DNA of 64,000 bases, taken from contig JBDTBW010000035.1 in the NCBI GenBank assembly GCA_039923855.1, positions 29,464 to 93,463 of the forward strand, written 5' to 3'. The notes beneath the pieces are model-generated. The model did no database searches, had not been told where the DNA came from, and worked only from the letters and a program-made list of their open reading frames with translations. Origin of the DNA: 66-474 sp039923855 (GTDB lineage Bacteria > Pseudomonadota > Gammaproteobacteria > Xanthomonadales > Rhodanobacteraceae). A program made the translations under genes and the position numbers. Shown in pieces: positions 8,186 through 18,782 of the stretch (position 1 is its first letter; each line of letters opens with the position of its first letter).

Positions 8186-9550
8186 TCATGTCTTCCCCGG
8201 TTTCTGCCACCCCGGCAGCGTGACCTGTCGGGCGCGCGCCAGCGTGAGTTCGCCGGCCGGCGCGTCGAGACCGATGGTGGAACCCGCGCCGATGGTCGCC
8301 GCCGCGCCGATCGTCACCGGCGCCACCAGCGACACATTGGAACCGATGAACGCGCCGTCCTCGATCACGGTGACGTGTTTGTCGGCGCCGTCGTAATTGC
8401 AGGTGATGGTGCCCGCGCCGATATTGACGCGCGCGCCGACCACCGCATCGCCAAGATAGCTCAGATGATTGGCCTTGGAACCTTCGCCCAGGCGCGCCTG
8501 TTTGGTCTCGACGAAATTGCCGATGTGCGCGCCGGCGGCCAGTTCCGTGCCCGGGCGCAACCGCGCGAACGGCCCGATCCGGCATGCGCCGTGCGTAGTC
8601 ACGCCATCCAGATCGCAATGCGGCAATACCTGCGTGCCGACGGCCAGACACACATTGCGCAAGCGGCAGAACGGACCGATGCGCACGCCATCGCCGAGCG
8701 TGACTTCGCCTTCCAGGATCACGTCGACGTCGATCTCGACATCCGCCCCATGGTTGACACGGCCGCGCGCATCGAAGCGCGAAGGATCGTTGATGCGCAA
8801 TCCGGCCAACATCAGTTCGCGGGCGCGGCGCGCGCGCAGATGCGCTTCCAGTTGCGCCAATTGCCACGGATCGTTGGCGCCCGCCGCCTCGACCGGATCG
8901 GTCGCTTGAACCGCCTGCGCGGGCAGATGTTCCTCCGCTGCCTGCGCGAAGATGTCGGTGAGGTACAACTCGCGCTGAGCGTTGTCGTCGGACAGATTGC
9001 CCACCCATACGCGCAGATGTTGCGCATCCGCGGCGAGCACGCCGGTGTTGATCGTGCGCAGTGCGCGTTGCTCGCTGTCGGCGTCTTTCTCCTCGACCAC
9101 CGCGCGCACCCGGCCCAGACCATCGCGCAACACGCGGCCATAACCCGCGGGGTCGGACAGATCGGCGGACAGCAACGCCAGCGGCGCTTCGGCCTCGATC
9201 AACGCGCGCAAGGTTTCCGCCCGCAGCAACGGCACGTCGCCGTACAACACCAGCACCCGCGCGCGCTCCGGCACGCCGGCCAGCGCCAGCCGCACCGCGT
9301 CACCGGTGCCACGTTGCTGAGGCTGATGCACCCAGCGCAAATCGGCTTGCGCGGCGAACGCGTCGCGCACCTGTTCGCCGCGATGCCCGTGAACGACGTG
9401 GATCGCATCCGGACTCAGCGCGCGCGCGGTGTCCAGCACATGCGCCAGCAGCGGCCGCCCGGCCAGCGGCAGCAGCACCTTCGGCAGTTCCGACTTCATC
9501 CGCTTGCCCTCACCGGCGGCGAGGACGATAACGTGCAGATCGGCGATCAT
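8186..9550 (-). CDS. glmU: bifunctional UDP-GlcNAc pyrophosphorylase / GlcN-1-P acetyltransferase
   Basis: Makes UDP-N-acetylglucosamine for peptidoglycan and LPS. The 454-residue length is normal. The N-terminal uridyltransferase has LAAGEGKRMKSELPKVL and the YGDVPLL nucleotide loop. The C-terminal left-handed beta-helix shows hexapeptide repeats with GPFARLRPGTEL and KANHLSYLGDA. In many gammaproteobacteria glmU follows the atp operon; here the pseudogene and repeats at 9.6-12.5 kb separate them, suggesting later insertions between glmU and atpC. Confidence 0.97.
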   Translation of the reverse strand: MIADLHVIVLAAGEGKRMKSELPKVLLPLAGRPLLAHVLDTARALSPDAIHVVHGHRGEQVRDAFAAQADLRWVHQPQQRGTGDAVRLALAGVPERARVLVLYGDVPLLRAETLRALIEAEAPLALLSADLSDPAGYGRVLRDGLGRVRAVVEEKDADSEQRALRTINTGVLAADAQHLRVWVGNLSDDNAQRELYLTDIFAQAAEEHLPAQAVQATDPVEAAGANDPWQLAQLEAHLRARRARELMLAGLRINDPSRFDARGRVNHGADVEIDVDVILEGEVTLGDGVRIGPFCRLRNVCLAVGTQVLPHCDLDGVTTHGACRIGPFARLRPGTELAAGAHIGNFVETKQARLGEGSKANHLSYLGDAVVGARVNIGAGTITCNYDGADKHVTVIEDGAFIGSNVSLVAPVTIGAAATIGAGSTIGLDAPAGELTLARARQVTLPGWQKPGKT

Positions 9551-9617
9551 GGATGCATCTCCGGAAGGAACCGCGCAACCTTAGCGGAAAGCGGGCGGCG
9601 GGATAAGCCAGCAGAAA

Positions 9618-9771
9618 CCGTCGCCCCGGCGCAGACCGGGGCCCAGTGGCGACGCGGCACGGCCGAGCGATGTCGCTACTGGATTACTTGTCGTCATCCC
9701 GGCCAGGGAATGGCCGGGATCCAGTGCCATGGACGGCAAGTCACTGGATTCCCGCCTACACGGGAATGACG
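9618..9771. repeat. composite repeat A block
   Basis: Three linked inverted-repeat modules: CCGTCGCCCCGGCGCAGACC with its partner, then GTCATCCCGGCCAGGGAATG with GGCCGGGATCCAGT, then ACTGGATTCCCGCCTACACG closing at GGGAATGACG. Modules of this type occur singly elsewhere in the window. It lies between the convergent-facing ends of glmU's upstream region and the methyltransferase pseudogene. Confidence 0.75.
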
Positions 9772-9776
9772 AGAAT

Positions 9777-11524
9777 TCAAAACAATCCCGTCTGATCGGC
9801 TTTGCCGTGCTCGCGTTTGGCTTTCTTGAAGGTGTGACCGCCTTGCGCGAGGTCGGGATAACGCGCGCGTTCAGTCCCATCGAGCAGGCCGGCGATGGTG
9901 AGGATCTGGATGCGCGGAAATTGCGCGCCGTTGTGCGGCGAAATATAGAAACCTTCCTTGATCGCTTCGGTCACCATAGGTTTGCTCGGGTTCGCAAGCG
10001 TGACGAACAGGCCGATCGGCGCGTTCTCGCGCTTCACCACATGCGCGAGGTCGCGCACCATCGCCACGTTGACGTTGTCGCCGCCTTTCACCGACACGAT
10101 GATTTTTTTGACGACGCCCTTGTCGTCCTGGAAAAAAATCAGCCCGTCGGTGCCGCCGTCAGCGCCTTTCTTGCGGCCCTGATACGGCTGTGCGTTGACC
10201 AGCGAACACGCCCACCACTGGAACTGGTATTTGCCGGCGTTCGGCAACGCCGCCAGCGCCCGCGCGCCGTCAAGGTCTTGCGGCGTGCCGAGCACCTCAA
10301 AGCGTTGCAGATATTCGGGCGCTACTTCCGCGACTTTGCCGAGCGCATCGTTGGCGGCGGTTTCCGGCGGCGTGCGATTCAAATAAGGAAAGGCGTCTTT
10401 CAAACGTTTCTCGATCAGCGACACCGCAAGATGGGTGATGTCGATGCCGATCCAGCGCCGACCGAGTTTCTGCGCCGCGTGCACCGCGGTGCCGCAACCG
10501 CAAAAAGGGTCCAGCACCACGTCACCGGGGTTGGAACTGGCGCAGATAATGCGTTCCAGCAGCGCCAAGGGTTTTTGGGTGGGATAGCCGAGGCGTTCTT
10601 GCGCTTGCGAATTGATCGGAGCGATGTCGTCTCAACAGTCCGTTATCGGCGTTCCCTTTTGCTCGTCCAGATAACGCTTGATTGCTGGCTTCTTTCCGCC
10701 GGGTGGAATTGCAACCAATCCTGATTCCACGAACGCCTGCATCCGCTCTTTCTTGTATCGCCAATATCCGCTGACGCCGAGCACCTCGTAAAACGGATTT
10801 CCTTTCGATGCGCCGCCCGGTCCAGTCAGATTGTCCCAGCGAAATTGGCGACCATAAGCATCGACCAGCGTTAGTGAGAATCCAGATAACTGTCGTCGTA
10901 ACCACGCCATTGCGGATTCCATCGGGCATCATCAGCCGATTTGGCATAGAAGAAAATTGTGTCATGCGTGCGCCCGAAGTGAACGCTGCGTTGCTTGGCG
11001 TCGCTGTGGGCTGCGGTTCTTTTCCAAATAACTTCATTGACATAATTCTTTTTGCCAAACACCCCGTCCAACGCGATCTTCAAATAATGGCTGGCGGTCG
11101 GATCGCAGTGCAGATAAAGACTGCCCGTGGGTTTCAACACGCGGTGCATTTCCATAAGACGATTCTCCATCATCACCAGATACGCCATCATGTCGTTCTC
11201 ACCGAGAAACGCGCGCAGCGCCGGCATCAGCTCGGCGACATCGGTGTTGGATTGGCGCAGGATTTCGCCAAACTCGCGCTCGGCCTGCTCGCCCCCGTGC
11301 CAGGAATCCTCGAACGCGGTGATCTGCGCGTCGGAGAAAATTGACATCCCTGTCTCTGGCTCCCGGCCAATCGCTGGCCTGGACAAGCCTTTGGGCGTCT
11401 TGAACAACAGGTTGTAGTCGCGCTTGGAATTGAACGGCGGATCCAGATAGATCAAATCCACCTACTCGTCGGCGATCGCCTCGCGCAGCACGTAAAGGTT
11501 GTCGCCGAAGTACAAGCGGTTCAT
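9777..11524 (-). pseudogene. decayed DNA methyltransferase with C-terminal Mrr-like nuclease domain
   Basis: The gene would start at the ATG at 11524 (MNRLYFGDNLYVLREAIADE). It is broken by three point lesions: an in-frame TAG at 11464-11462 just before VDLIYLDPPFNSKRDY; a 1-base deletion near 10871, which ends one frame at YDDSYLDSH and resumes in another at TLVDAYGRQFRW; and a Trp-to-TGA change at 10634-10632 after KGTPITDC. The pieces form a beta-class amino-methyltransferase (DPPF catalytic motif; SAM motif VLDPFCGCGTA near the C-terminal half). A C-terminal extension with GGTDGLIFF and IIVSVKGG resembles the PD-(D/E)xK nuclease of Mrr enzymes. It probably was a self-contained modification-restriction protein. 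Sequencing error at all three sites is possible but unlikely in a window with no other obvious frameshift. Confidence 0.88.
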
Positions 11525-11928
11525 GGTGTGTCCCCGAACATCTGACTTGCACTGTAGCCACCCGCGCGCGACGGCTCAACGTCTCGCGAGAACGTGTGTT
11601 CTCCGATCATTGTGATTCCACGCCGAAAGTCCCCCTCACCCGCCAAGCGCTATGCGCTTGTCTCCCTCTCCCCGGCGGGGAGAGGGTTGGGGTGAGGGGG
11701 CGCGAAGCGAACGCTGCCGCATGCTGCGCACTGGAGCAACCCCGCGCGCCAACCGTTGGTGTTAATCTTTATACGCTGCGTGATGCGCGGTTCTTCCCAG
11801 GCTAACGACCGGCAACGCCGTACGCCGTCGAAAGGAAGAATGCACAAAAATGCGTTTCGAGGGCGGCTTTTTGGCCGCCCTCAACTTTTGGGATGCACGC
11901 ACGACAAGCGCGAACGCCAGCGGGAAGC
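11525..11928. repeat. gene-free stretch with a repeat B palindrome and a hairpin
   Basis: No convincing gene. At 11631-11700 lies a near-perfect palindrome, opening CCCCCTCACCC and closing GGGTGAGGGGG, with inner hairpins AAGCGCTATGCGCTT and CTCTCCCCGGCGGGGAGAG (repeat B). At 11859-11883 a strong stem GAGGGCGGC / GCCGCCCTC with a T-containing loop could act as a terminator for the pseudogene region or a leader hairpin of the GtrA-like gene. Confidence 0.7.
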
Positions 11929-12348
11929 ATGGACGAAACCATCATCGAAGCGGCGCGACCGGGTGTGAAGCGGCAATGGCTGCATCAATGGATCGGCTTC
12001 TGTCTGGTCGGCGGCGCGGAGTTCGTGCTGGACTGGGCGGTGCTGGTGGGCTTGTCCGCGGTCGGCATGCCGGTGGCGATCGCCAACGCATTTGGACGAT
12101 TGGCGGGCGCGTGTCTGGGCTACTGGGCCAACGGCCGCTTCACTTTCCGCGCGAATGCCCGCATGGGCTGGAAAGCGATCGCACGTTCGGCGTTTTTGTT
12201 CGTGACGACGACGATCGTCAGTTCCTGGGCGCTGGAAGTGGCCGCCGCGTACCACGGCCTGCTCGGCGCGTGGCTGTTGAAACCCGCGGTGGAAGCGGTG
12301 CTGGGCGTGGTGTGCTTTTTCGCCAGCAAGTACTGGGTTTATCGGTGA
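11929..12348 (+). CDS. GtrA-like membrane protein
   Basis: About 139 residues with four predicted membrane helices, matching GtrA family proteins that help move lipid-linked sugars across the inner membrane or assist cell-wall glycosylation. Characteristic are FCLVGGAEFVLDWAVLVGL at the N-terminus and the C-terminal FFASKYWVYR ending. The ATG at 11929 follows a GGGAAG; an earlier ATG at 11893 is in frame. No glycosyltransferase lies beside it, so the sugar substrate cannot be inferred. Confidence 0.85.
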   Translation: MDETIIEAARPGVKRQWLHQWIGFCLVGGAEFVLDWAVLVGLSAVGMPVAIANAFGRLAGACLGYWANGRFTFRANARMGWKAIARSAFLFVTTTIVSSWALEVAAAYHGLLGAWLLKPAVEAVLGVVCFFASKYWVYR

Positions 12349-12389
12349 AGGCGAAGAATGCTTGCGAGACAACGCGATCACATAGAAAC

Positions 12390-12545
12390 CGTCATCCCGG
12401 CCCGGGATTGGCCGGACCTGCATTCTCCTGGAGCGAATGCGGAACGGCGGAGCCGGCCCGAAGGGTGAGCGCCAAGGATGGCGCGAATTATCCAGTGCCA
12501 AGATGGAAGTAAAGCCACTGGATTCCGGCCTGCGCCGGAATGACG
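12390..12545. repeat. composite repeat A block after atpC
   Basis: Inverted-repeat modules opening GTCATCCCGGCCCGGGATTG and closing GCCGGAATGACG, with CCACTGGATTCCGGCC inside. It lies between the 3' end of the GtrA-like gene and the 3' end of atpC, so it may end transcription of the atp operon. No simple stem with a T-run is present. Confidence 0.75.
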
Positions 12546-12564
12546 AGCAAGAATATTTCGCCGC

Positions 12565-12987
12565 TCAGTGCTTAAGTGTCTTGCGCAGCCGTTCCAGCGC
12601 CTGCAATTGTGCCAGCGCCTGGTTGAGCTGCTCCTGCGCTTGCGCGACGGATTTGGCGTCACCGCGGTTGGCGAGGAGACGTTCGGCTTCGTCCTTGGCG
12701 CGATTGGCGGCGGCTTCATCTATGTCGCGCGCGCGCAGCGCGGTGTCGGCCAGCACGGTGACGACGCTCGGTTGCACTTCCAGAATGCCGCCGGAGACGT
12801 AGTAAGGATGGCGCTCGCCTTTCTCGTCGATCACTTCGACCGCGCCCGGTTTCAATAGTGTAATCAGCGGCGCGTGGCGCGGCGCGATGCCCAGCTCGCC
12901 ACTGATGCCGGTGGCGATGACCATGGTCGCCTCGCCGTGGAAAATTTCGGCTTCGGCGCTGACGATGTCGCAACGGATGGTGGTCAT
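12565..12987 (-). CDS. atpC: ATP synthase epsilon subunit
   Basis: F1 epsilon subunit coupling the rotor to catalysis and regulating hydrolysis. The 140 residues include the beta-sandwich (IRCDIVSAEAEIFHGEATMV, GELGIAPRHAPLITLLKPG) and a C-terminal helical hairpin rich in Ala, Glu and Gln. It is last in the atp operon, 107 bases after atpD, and that gap is filled by a repeat D hairpin. Confidence 0.97.
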   Translation of the reverse strand: MTTIRCDIVSAEAEIFHGEATMVIATGISGELGIAPRHAPLITLLKPGAVEVIDEKGERHPYYVSGGILEVQPSVVTVLADTALRARDIDEAAANRAKDEAERLLANRGDAKSVAQAQEQLNQALAQLQALERLRKTLKH

Positions 12988-13016
12988 GGTTACATTCCGA
13001 TCCCTTCACAATGAAC

Positions 13017-13094
13017 CGGAAGTGGGAAATGGGAAATGGGGAGTGGGAAAGCGCCGCTCTCCTACTTCCAATTCCCTACTACCTACTTCCGCTC
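13017..13094. repeat. repeat D hairpin in the atpD-atpC gap
   Basis: Purine arm GGAAGTGGGAAATGGGAAAT followed by a short GCGCCGCT loop and a pyrimidine arm ending ACCTACTTCC. The arms can pair over about 30 bases. It occupies nearly the whole gap between two essential cistrons. Confidence 0.8.
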
Positions 13095-14540
13095 TTACGC
13101 CGCTTTCTTCTGATCGGCAGCAGCCATCGCCTCGCTTTTCTTGATTGCCTCGTCGATGCCGCCGACCATGTAGAACGCCTGCTCCGGCAGGTGATCGACC
13201 TCGCCGTCGACGATCATCTTGAACGCGCGGATGGTTTCCTTGAGCGGCACGTATTTGCCGGGCGACCCGGTGAACACCTCGGCGACGTGGAACGGTTGCG
13301 AAAAGAAACGCTCACACTTGCGCGCGCGATACACGGCTTGTTTGTCCTCTTCGCTCAACTCGTCCATACCGAGAATCGCAATGATGTCCTTCAATTCCTT
13401 GTAGCGCTGCAGCGTACCCTGCACGCGGCGCGCGACATCGTAGTGTTCCTGCCCGATCACGTTCGGATCGAGCTGGCGCGAGGTGGAATCCAGCGGATCC
13501 ACCGCCGGATAAATGCCCAAGCTGGCGATATTGCGCGACAGCGTCACGGTGGAATCCAGATGCGCGAACGTGGTTGCCGGTGACGGATCGGTCAGATCGT
13601 CGGCGGGCACGTACACGGCCTGGATCGAGGTGATCGAGCCGGTTTTGGTCGAGGTGATGCGCTCCTGCAACGCGCCCATTTCCGCGGCGAGCGTGGGCTG
13701 ATAACCCACCGCGGACGGCATGCGGCCGAGCAGCGCAGAAACTTCCGTGCCGGCCAGCGTGTAGCGATAGATGTTGTCGACGAAGAAAAGAATGTCGCGG
13801 CCCTTGCCGCTTTCGTCCTTCTCGTCGCGGAAAAATTCGGCCATGGTGAGTCCCGTGAGCGCCACGCGCAGGCGATTGCCCGGCGGCTCGTTCATCTGGC
13901 CATACACCATCGCGACTTTCGATTCGGGGAAGTTGTCCGGCTTGACCACGCCCGCTTCGATCATCTCGTGATAGAAGTCGTTGCCTTCGCGGGTGCGCTC
14001 GCCGACGCCGGCGAACACCGACAGACCCGAATGCTGGGTCGCGATGTTGTTGATGAGTTCCAGCATGGTCACGGTCTTGCCCACGCCCGCGCCGCCGAAC
14101 AAGCCGACCTTGCCGCCGCGCGCGAACGGACACATGAGATCGATCACCTTGATCCCGGTTTCCAGCAAATCGTTGGCCGCGGCCTGCTCGTCGTAGGACG
14201 GCGCGGCGCGATGGATTTCCCAATGATCTTTTGCATCGACCGGGCCGGCTTCGTCGATCGGTTCGCCGAGCACGTTCATGATGCGTCCCAAGGTGGCCTT
14301 GCCGACCGGCACCTTGATACCCGCGCCGGTGTTGTCGACCGTGAGGTTGCGCTTCAAGCCATCGGTCGAGCCCAACGCGATGGTGCGCACCACGCCGTCG
14401 CCGAGCTGCTGCTGCACCTCGAGCGTGACGGCCGTGCCCTGCACCTTGAGCGCGTTATACACCTTCGGCACCGCATCGCGCGGAAATTCCACGTCCACCA
14501 CCGCGCCGATGATCTGTACCACTTTGCCTTGCTCGTTCAT
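13095..14540 (-). CDS. atpD: ATP synthase beta subunit
   Basis: Catalytic F1 subunit. From the ATG of MNEQGKVVQIIGAVVDVEFP it has 481 residues. The P-loop GGAGVGKTV, the catalytic Glu in GERTREGND and the DELSEED-type segment (MDELSEEDK) are intact. An upstream in-frame start at 14579 would add 13 unconserved residues. Repeat D hairpins separate it from atpG and atpC. Confidence 0.98.
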   Translation of the reverse strand: MNEQGKVVQIIGAVVDVEFPRDAVPKVYNALKVQGTAVTLEVQQQLGDGVVRTIALGSTDGLKRNLTVDNTGAGIKVPVGKATLGRIMNVLGEPIDEAGPVDAKDHWEIHRAAPSYDEQAAANDLLETGIKVIDLMCPFARGGKVGLFGGAGVGKTVTMLELINNIATQHSGLSVFAGVGERTREGNDFYHEMIEAGVVKPDNFPESKVAMVYGQMNEPPGNRLRVALTGLTMAEFFRDEKDESGKGRDILFFVDNIYRYTLAGTEVSALLGRMPSAVGYQPTLAAEMGALQERITSTKTGSITSIQAVYVPADDLTDPSPATTFAHLDSTVTLSRNIASLGIYPAVDPLDSTSRQLDPNVIGQEHYDVARRVQGTLQRYKELKDIIAILGMDELSEEDKQAVYRARKCERFFSQPFHVAEVFTGSPGKYVPLKETIRAFKMIVDGEVDHLPEQAFYMVGGIDEAIKKSEAMAAADQKKAA

Positions 14541-14596
14541 GCGTGACTCCGCTAACTCAAATGCTTGCGACGAAATCAAACGTCGTCGCTTCGCTG

Positions 14597-14671
14597 TTTG
14601 GTAACCGGGAACCGAAAGCCGGTAACCGGAGAGCTGCTTTCCGGCTACCGATTACCGGCTTCCGGCTAACT
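14597..14671. repeat. repeat D-type hairpin in the atpG-atpD gap
   Basis: A divergent member of the family: arms GGTAACCGGGAACCG...GCCGGTAACCGG and CCGGCTACCGATTACCGG...TTCCGGCTAAC pair around GAGCTGCT. It lies in the 176-base gap, the largest in the operon, and is followed by a short GCCGCCG stretch before the atpG stop. Confidence 0.7.
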
Positions 14672-14716
14672 AGTTTTAAACCGCCGCCGCGCCGCCGACG
14701 ATTTCCGTTGTTCCTA

Positions 14717-15631
14717 CTACACGGCAGCAGCGCCACCTACAATTTCGCTGATTTCCTGCGTGATCGCCGCTTGCCGCGCCTTGTTGTAGATCAGCGTCAA
14801 GGTGTCGATAGCCTTGGTCGCATTGTCCGACGCGCTCTTCATCGCCACCATCCGCGCGGCGTGCTCGCTGGCGAGGTTCTCCAGCGCGGCGTGATACACC
14901 AGCGACTCCACGTAGCGCTCCAGCACGTGGCTGATCACGGTTTCCGCATCGGGTTCGTAGAGATAATCCCAATCGTGTTCGCGTTCCACCACCGCCGAAC
15001 GTGCGCTGGGCGTTTCCGCATCCGGAGGCGTCTCGACGATCTGCTTGGCCGCCGCCGGCAAGGGCAGCAACACCTCGACGCGCGGACGCTGGCTCATGGT
15101 GTTGACGAAATCGTTGAAGCACAGATACACGCGATCGACGCGACCTTGCATGTACGCATCGACCATCAGCTTGTTGACGCCGACCAGTTTCTCGATCTTG
15201 GGCCGGTCGCCCAGATGGCTGACGGAACCGGCCATGTTGACCTTGACCCGGCGGAAAAATTGCGCGGCTTTCTGGCCGATCGCGACCACGTCGACATCGA
15301 CACCGTTGCCTTCCCACTCGCGGATCTCCGCCAGCAGCTTGCGGAACAGATTCGCGTTCAAGCCGCCACACAGGCCGCGGTCGGTGGACACGATCAAGTA
15401 ACCGACGCGCTTGACCTCGCGTTCGCGCAACGCGGGATGGCGGTAATCGGTGGTCGCCTGCGCGAGATGCGCGATTACCTTGCGCATCTGTTTGGCGTAC
15501 GGCCGCGAGGCGCGCATCAGCTCCTGCGCGCGGCGGATTTTCGAGGCCGAGACCATCTCCAGCGCGCGCGTCACCTTGCGGGTGTTTGCGACGCTCTTGA
15601 TCTTGCTGCGGATTTCTCGTGCGCCTGCCAT
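14717..15631 (-). CDS. atpG: ATP synthase gamma subunit
   Basis: Central rotor shaft of F1. The 304 residues start MAGAREIRSKIKSVANTRKV and end with the conserved AAITQEISEIVGGAAAV helix. It is somewhat longer than E. coli AtpG (287), the extra lying in the middle (around PAAAKQIVETPPDAETPSAR). It sits between atpA and atpD in the standard order. Confidence 0.97.
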   Translation of the reverse strand: MAGAREIRSKIKSVANTRKVTRALEMVSASKIRRAQELMRASRPYAKQMRKVIAHLAQATTDYRHPALREREVKRVGYLIVSTDRGLCGGLNANLFRKLLAEIREWEGNGVDVDVVAIGQKAAQFFRRVKVNMAGSVSHLGDRPKIEKLVGVNKLMVDAYMQGRVDRVYLCFNDFVNTMSQRPRVEVLLPLPAAAKQIVETPPDAETPSARSAVVEREHDWDYLYEPDAETVISHVLERYVESLVYHAALENLASEHAARMVAMKSASDNATKAIDTLTLIYNKARQAAITQEISEIVGGAAAV

Positions 15632-15639
15632 TTTTTTTC

Positions 15640-15720
15640 CGGAAATGGGAAGTGGGAAAAAGGAAGTGGGAACGGGGCCGGAAGCATCTCTAATTTCCTA
15701 CTTCCTACTCCCCGCTACCG
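15640..15720. repeat. repeat D hairpin in the atpA-atpG gap
   Basis: Purine arm GGAAATGGGAAGTGGGAAAA, continuing AGGAAGTGGGAAC, then a GGGGCCGG spacer and a pyrimidine arm CTAATTTCCTACTTCCTACT. It fills the 91-base gap between the atpA and atpG reading frames. Confidence 0.8.
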
Positions 15721-15722
15721 CT

Positions 15723-17270
<1,548 letters not shown>

Positions 17271-17334
17271 CTGTTTTGTTCCCTGTTTCGCGCGGCAACG
17301 CTGTCGCACGGGGTCAATCGAATATTGGTTTGGA

Positions 17335-17405
17335 AATGGTAGTGGGTAATCAAAGAGTGGCTTCGGTATCTATGGTCTTCCCACTTCCTGCTTCCTACTT
17401 CCGCT
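17335..17405. repeat. repeat D hairpin in the atpH-atpA gap
   Basis: Arms GGAAATGGTAGTGGGTAATC and TTCCCACTTCCTGCTTCCTA, ending CTTCCGC, separated by about 30 unpaired bases. The purine arm is shorter than in other copies. It lies in the 135-base gap. Confidence 0.7.
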
Positions 17406-17936
17406 CTACTGAGCCAACGCCGTCTCCAGTCGCGCGAGGCGCCCGCGCACCGAGCCATCGATCACCATGTCACCGGCGTCGATCACCGCGCCGCCCAGCA
17501 TCGACGAATCGAGCGTCTGCTCCATGTCGATCTCGCGCTTGAAGCGGCGCTGCAAGGCCTCGCGCAACCGCGCAACCTCTTGCGGACCGATCGGCGCGGC
17601 GCTGCGCACACACACCTTCAACACCTGCTCGGCTTCGCGTTTGTATTGCTCGAACAACGCGGCGATCTCCGGCAGCGCGCGCAGGCGCGCGTTGTCGGCG
17701 AGCACCCCGATAAAATGTGCGAACGGCGAATCGACACTCTCGCCTTCCGGCAGAAACAGTGTTGCAAGTTCGTTCGGCGCGATGCGCGGATCGCCCAACA
17801 AGGCGCTCACTTGCGGTTCGACCGCGACTTGCGCGGCGAACGCGAGTTTTGCCGCCCATTCGCTCAGGTCGCGCTGTTCCTGCGCCAACTCGAAAGCTGC
17901 GCGGGCATAGGGACGGGCCAAGGTCAGCGGTTCCAT
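17406..17936 (-). CDS. atpH: ATP synthase delta subunit
   Basis: Peripheral-stalk F1 subunit of 176 residues, beginning MEPLTLARPYARAAFELAQE and ending with the conserved SMLGGAVIDAGDMVIDGSVR-type block. Its ATG directly follows the atpF stop with no spacer, indicating translational coupling. Confidence 0.97.
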   Translation of the reverse strand: MEPLTLARPYARAAFELAQEQRDLSEWAAKLAFAAQVAVEPQVSALLGDPRIAPNELATLFLPEGESVDSPFAHFIGVLADNARLRALPEIAALFEQYKREAEQVLKVCVRSAAPIGPQEVARLREALQRRFKREIDMEQTLDSSMLGGAVIDAGDMVIDGSVRGRLARLETALAQ

Positions 17937-18407
17937 TTAAATCTCGGCGACCAGTTGCTCGATCAGCGCCTTGTGGGTGTCGGCGTTGATTTCGCGCTTC
18001 AGGATTTTCTCCGCACCCGCGACCGCCAGCCCGGCCACTTGACCGCGCAGTTCCGCGCGCGCGCGGTGCGCCATGTTGTCGATATCCGCCATCGCCGTGG
18101 CTTTCTGTTTAGCCGCTTCGGCCAGCGCATCGACACGCGCCTTGTCCACGATCTGACCCGCTTGACTGTTGGCCTTTTCGATGATCGCGGCGGCGTCGGC
18201 GCGCGCTTGCTTGATCTCTTCCGCGGCGCGGGCATCGGCGTCGGCTAGTTCCTTGCGCGCGCGGTCGGCCGCGTTGAGGCCTTCGGCGATCCGCCGGGCG
18301 CGCTCGTCCATTGCCTTCATCAACGGCGGCCAGATGAACTTCATCGTTACCCAGATGAGGATCAAGAAAACGATCATCTGGGCGATCAGCGTGGCATTGA
18401 GGCTCAC
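17937..18407 (-). CDS. atpF: ATP synthase b subunit
   Basis: Membrane-anchored stator subunit. Starting at GTG 18407 (VSLNATLIAQMIVFLILIWV) gives 156 residues, as in E. coli. One N-terminal membrane helix is followed by a long charged helix that dimerises. An upstream ATG at 18482 is in frame but would add 25 unconserved residues overlapping the end of atpE. Confidence 0.95.
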   Translation of the reverse strand: MSLNATLIAQMIVFLILIWVTMKFIWPPLMKAMDERARRIAEGLNAADRARKELADADARAAEEIKQARADAAAIIEKANSQAGQIVDKARVDALAEAAKQKATAMADIDNMAHRARAELRGQVAGLAVAGAEKILKREINADTHKALIEQLVAEI

Positions 18408-18444
18408 GGTCTTGTCCTCGTCGAAATAGCGCGAGTACGACGGT

Positions 18445-18738
18445 TCAATGCGCGGCCGCGGCGGCGTGCGACAACACCGCAACCGTGAACGGATGGGTGA
18501 AGATCAGGTACAGCGCTATACCTACGCCAATGATCGGAATCGCATCGATCAGGCCGACCAGCAGGAACATCTTGCCCTGCAGCATCGGCATCAATTCGGG
18601 CTGGCGCGCGGAACTCTCGAGGAACTTGCCGCCCATCAAACCCATGCCGATGGCGGCGCCGATACCGCCCAAGCCCAGCATGAGACCGGCGGCGAGGGCG
18701 GTGAGGCCTTCAACATTGGCCAGTGCGCTGATATCCAT
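18445..18738 (-). CDS. atpE: ATP synthase c subunit
   Basis: Rotor-ring proteolipid of 97 residues with two membrane helices. The glycine-rich first helix (LGLGGIGAAIGMGLMGG) and the ion-binding Asp65 in LVGLIDAIPII are clear. The region around Asp65 is of the usual proton-type gammaproteobacterial form. No repeat lies between atpB, atpE and atpF. Confidence 0.97.
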   Translation of the reverse strand: MDISALANVEGLTALAAGLMLGLGGIGAAIGMGLMGGKFLESSARQPELMPMLQGKMFLLVGLIDAIPIIGVGIALYLIFTHPFTVAVLSHAAAAAH

Positions 18739-18782
18739 TGTGTGTCTCCGTAGTGCCTTGGTTGAACAACAAGAAAAGTGAA

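Noticed and set aside
8375..9769. Long plus-strand open frame antisense to glmU
   Set aside because: Arg/Ala/His-rich translation with no family features; glmU on the other strand is complete and conserved. A GC-rich shadow frame.
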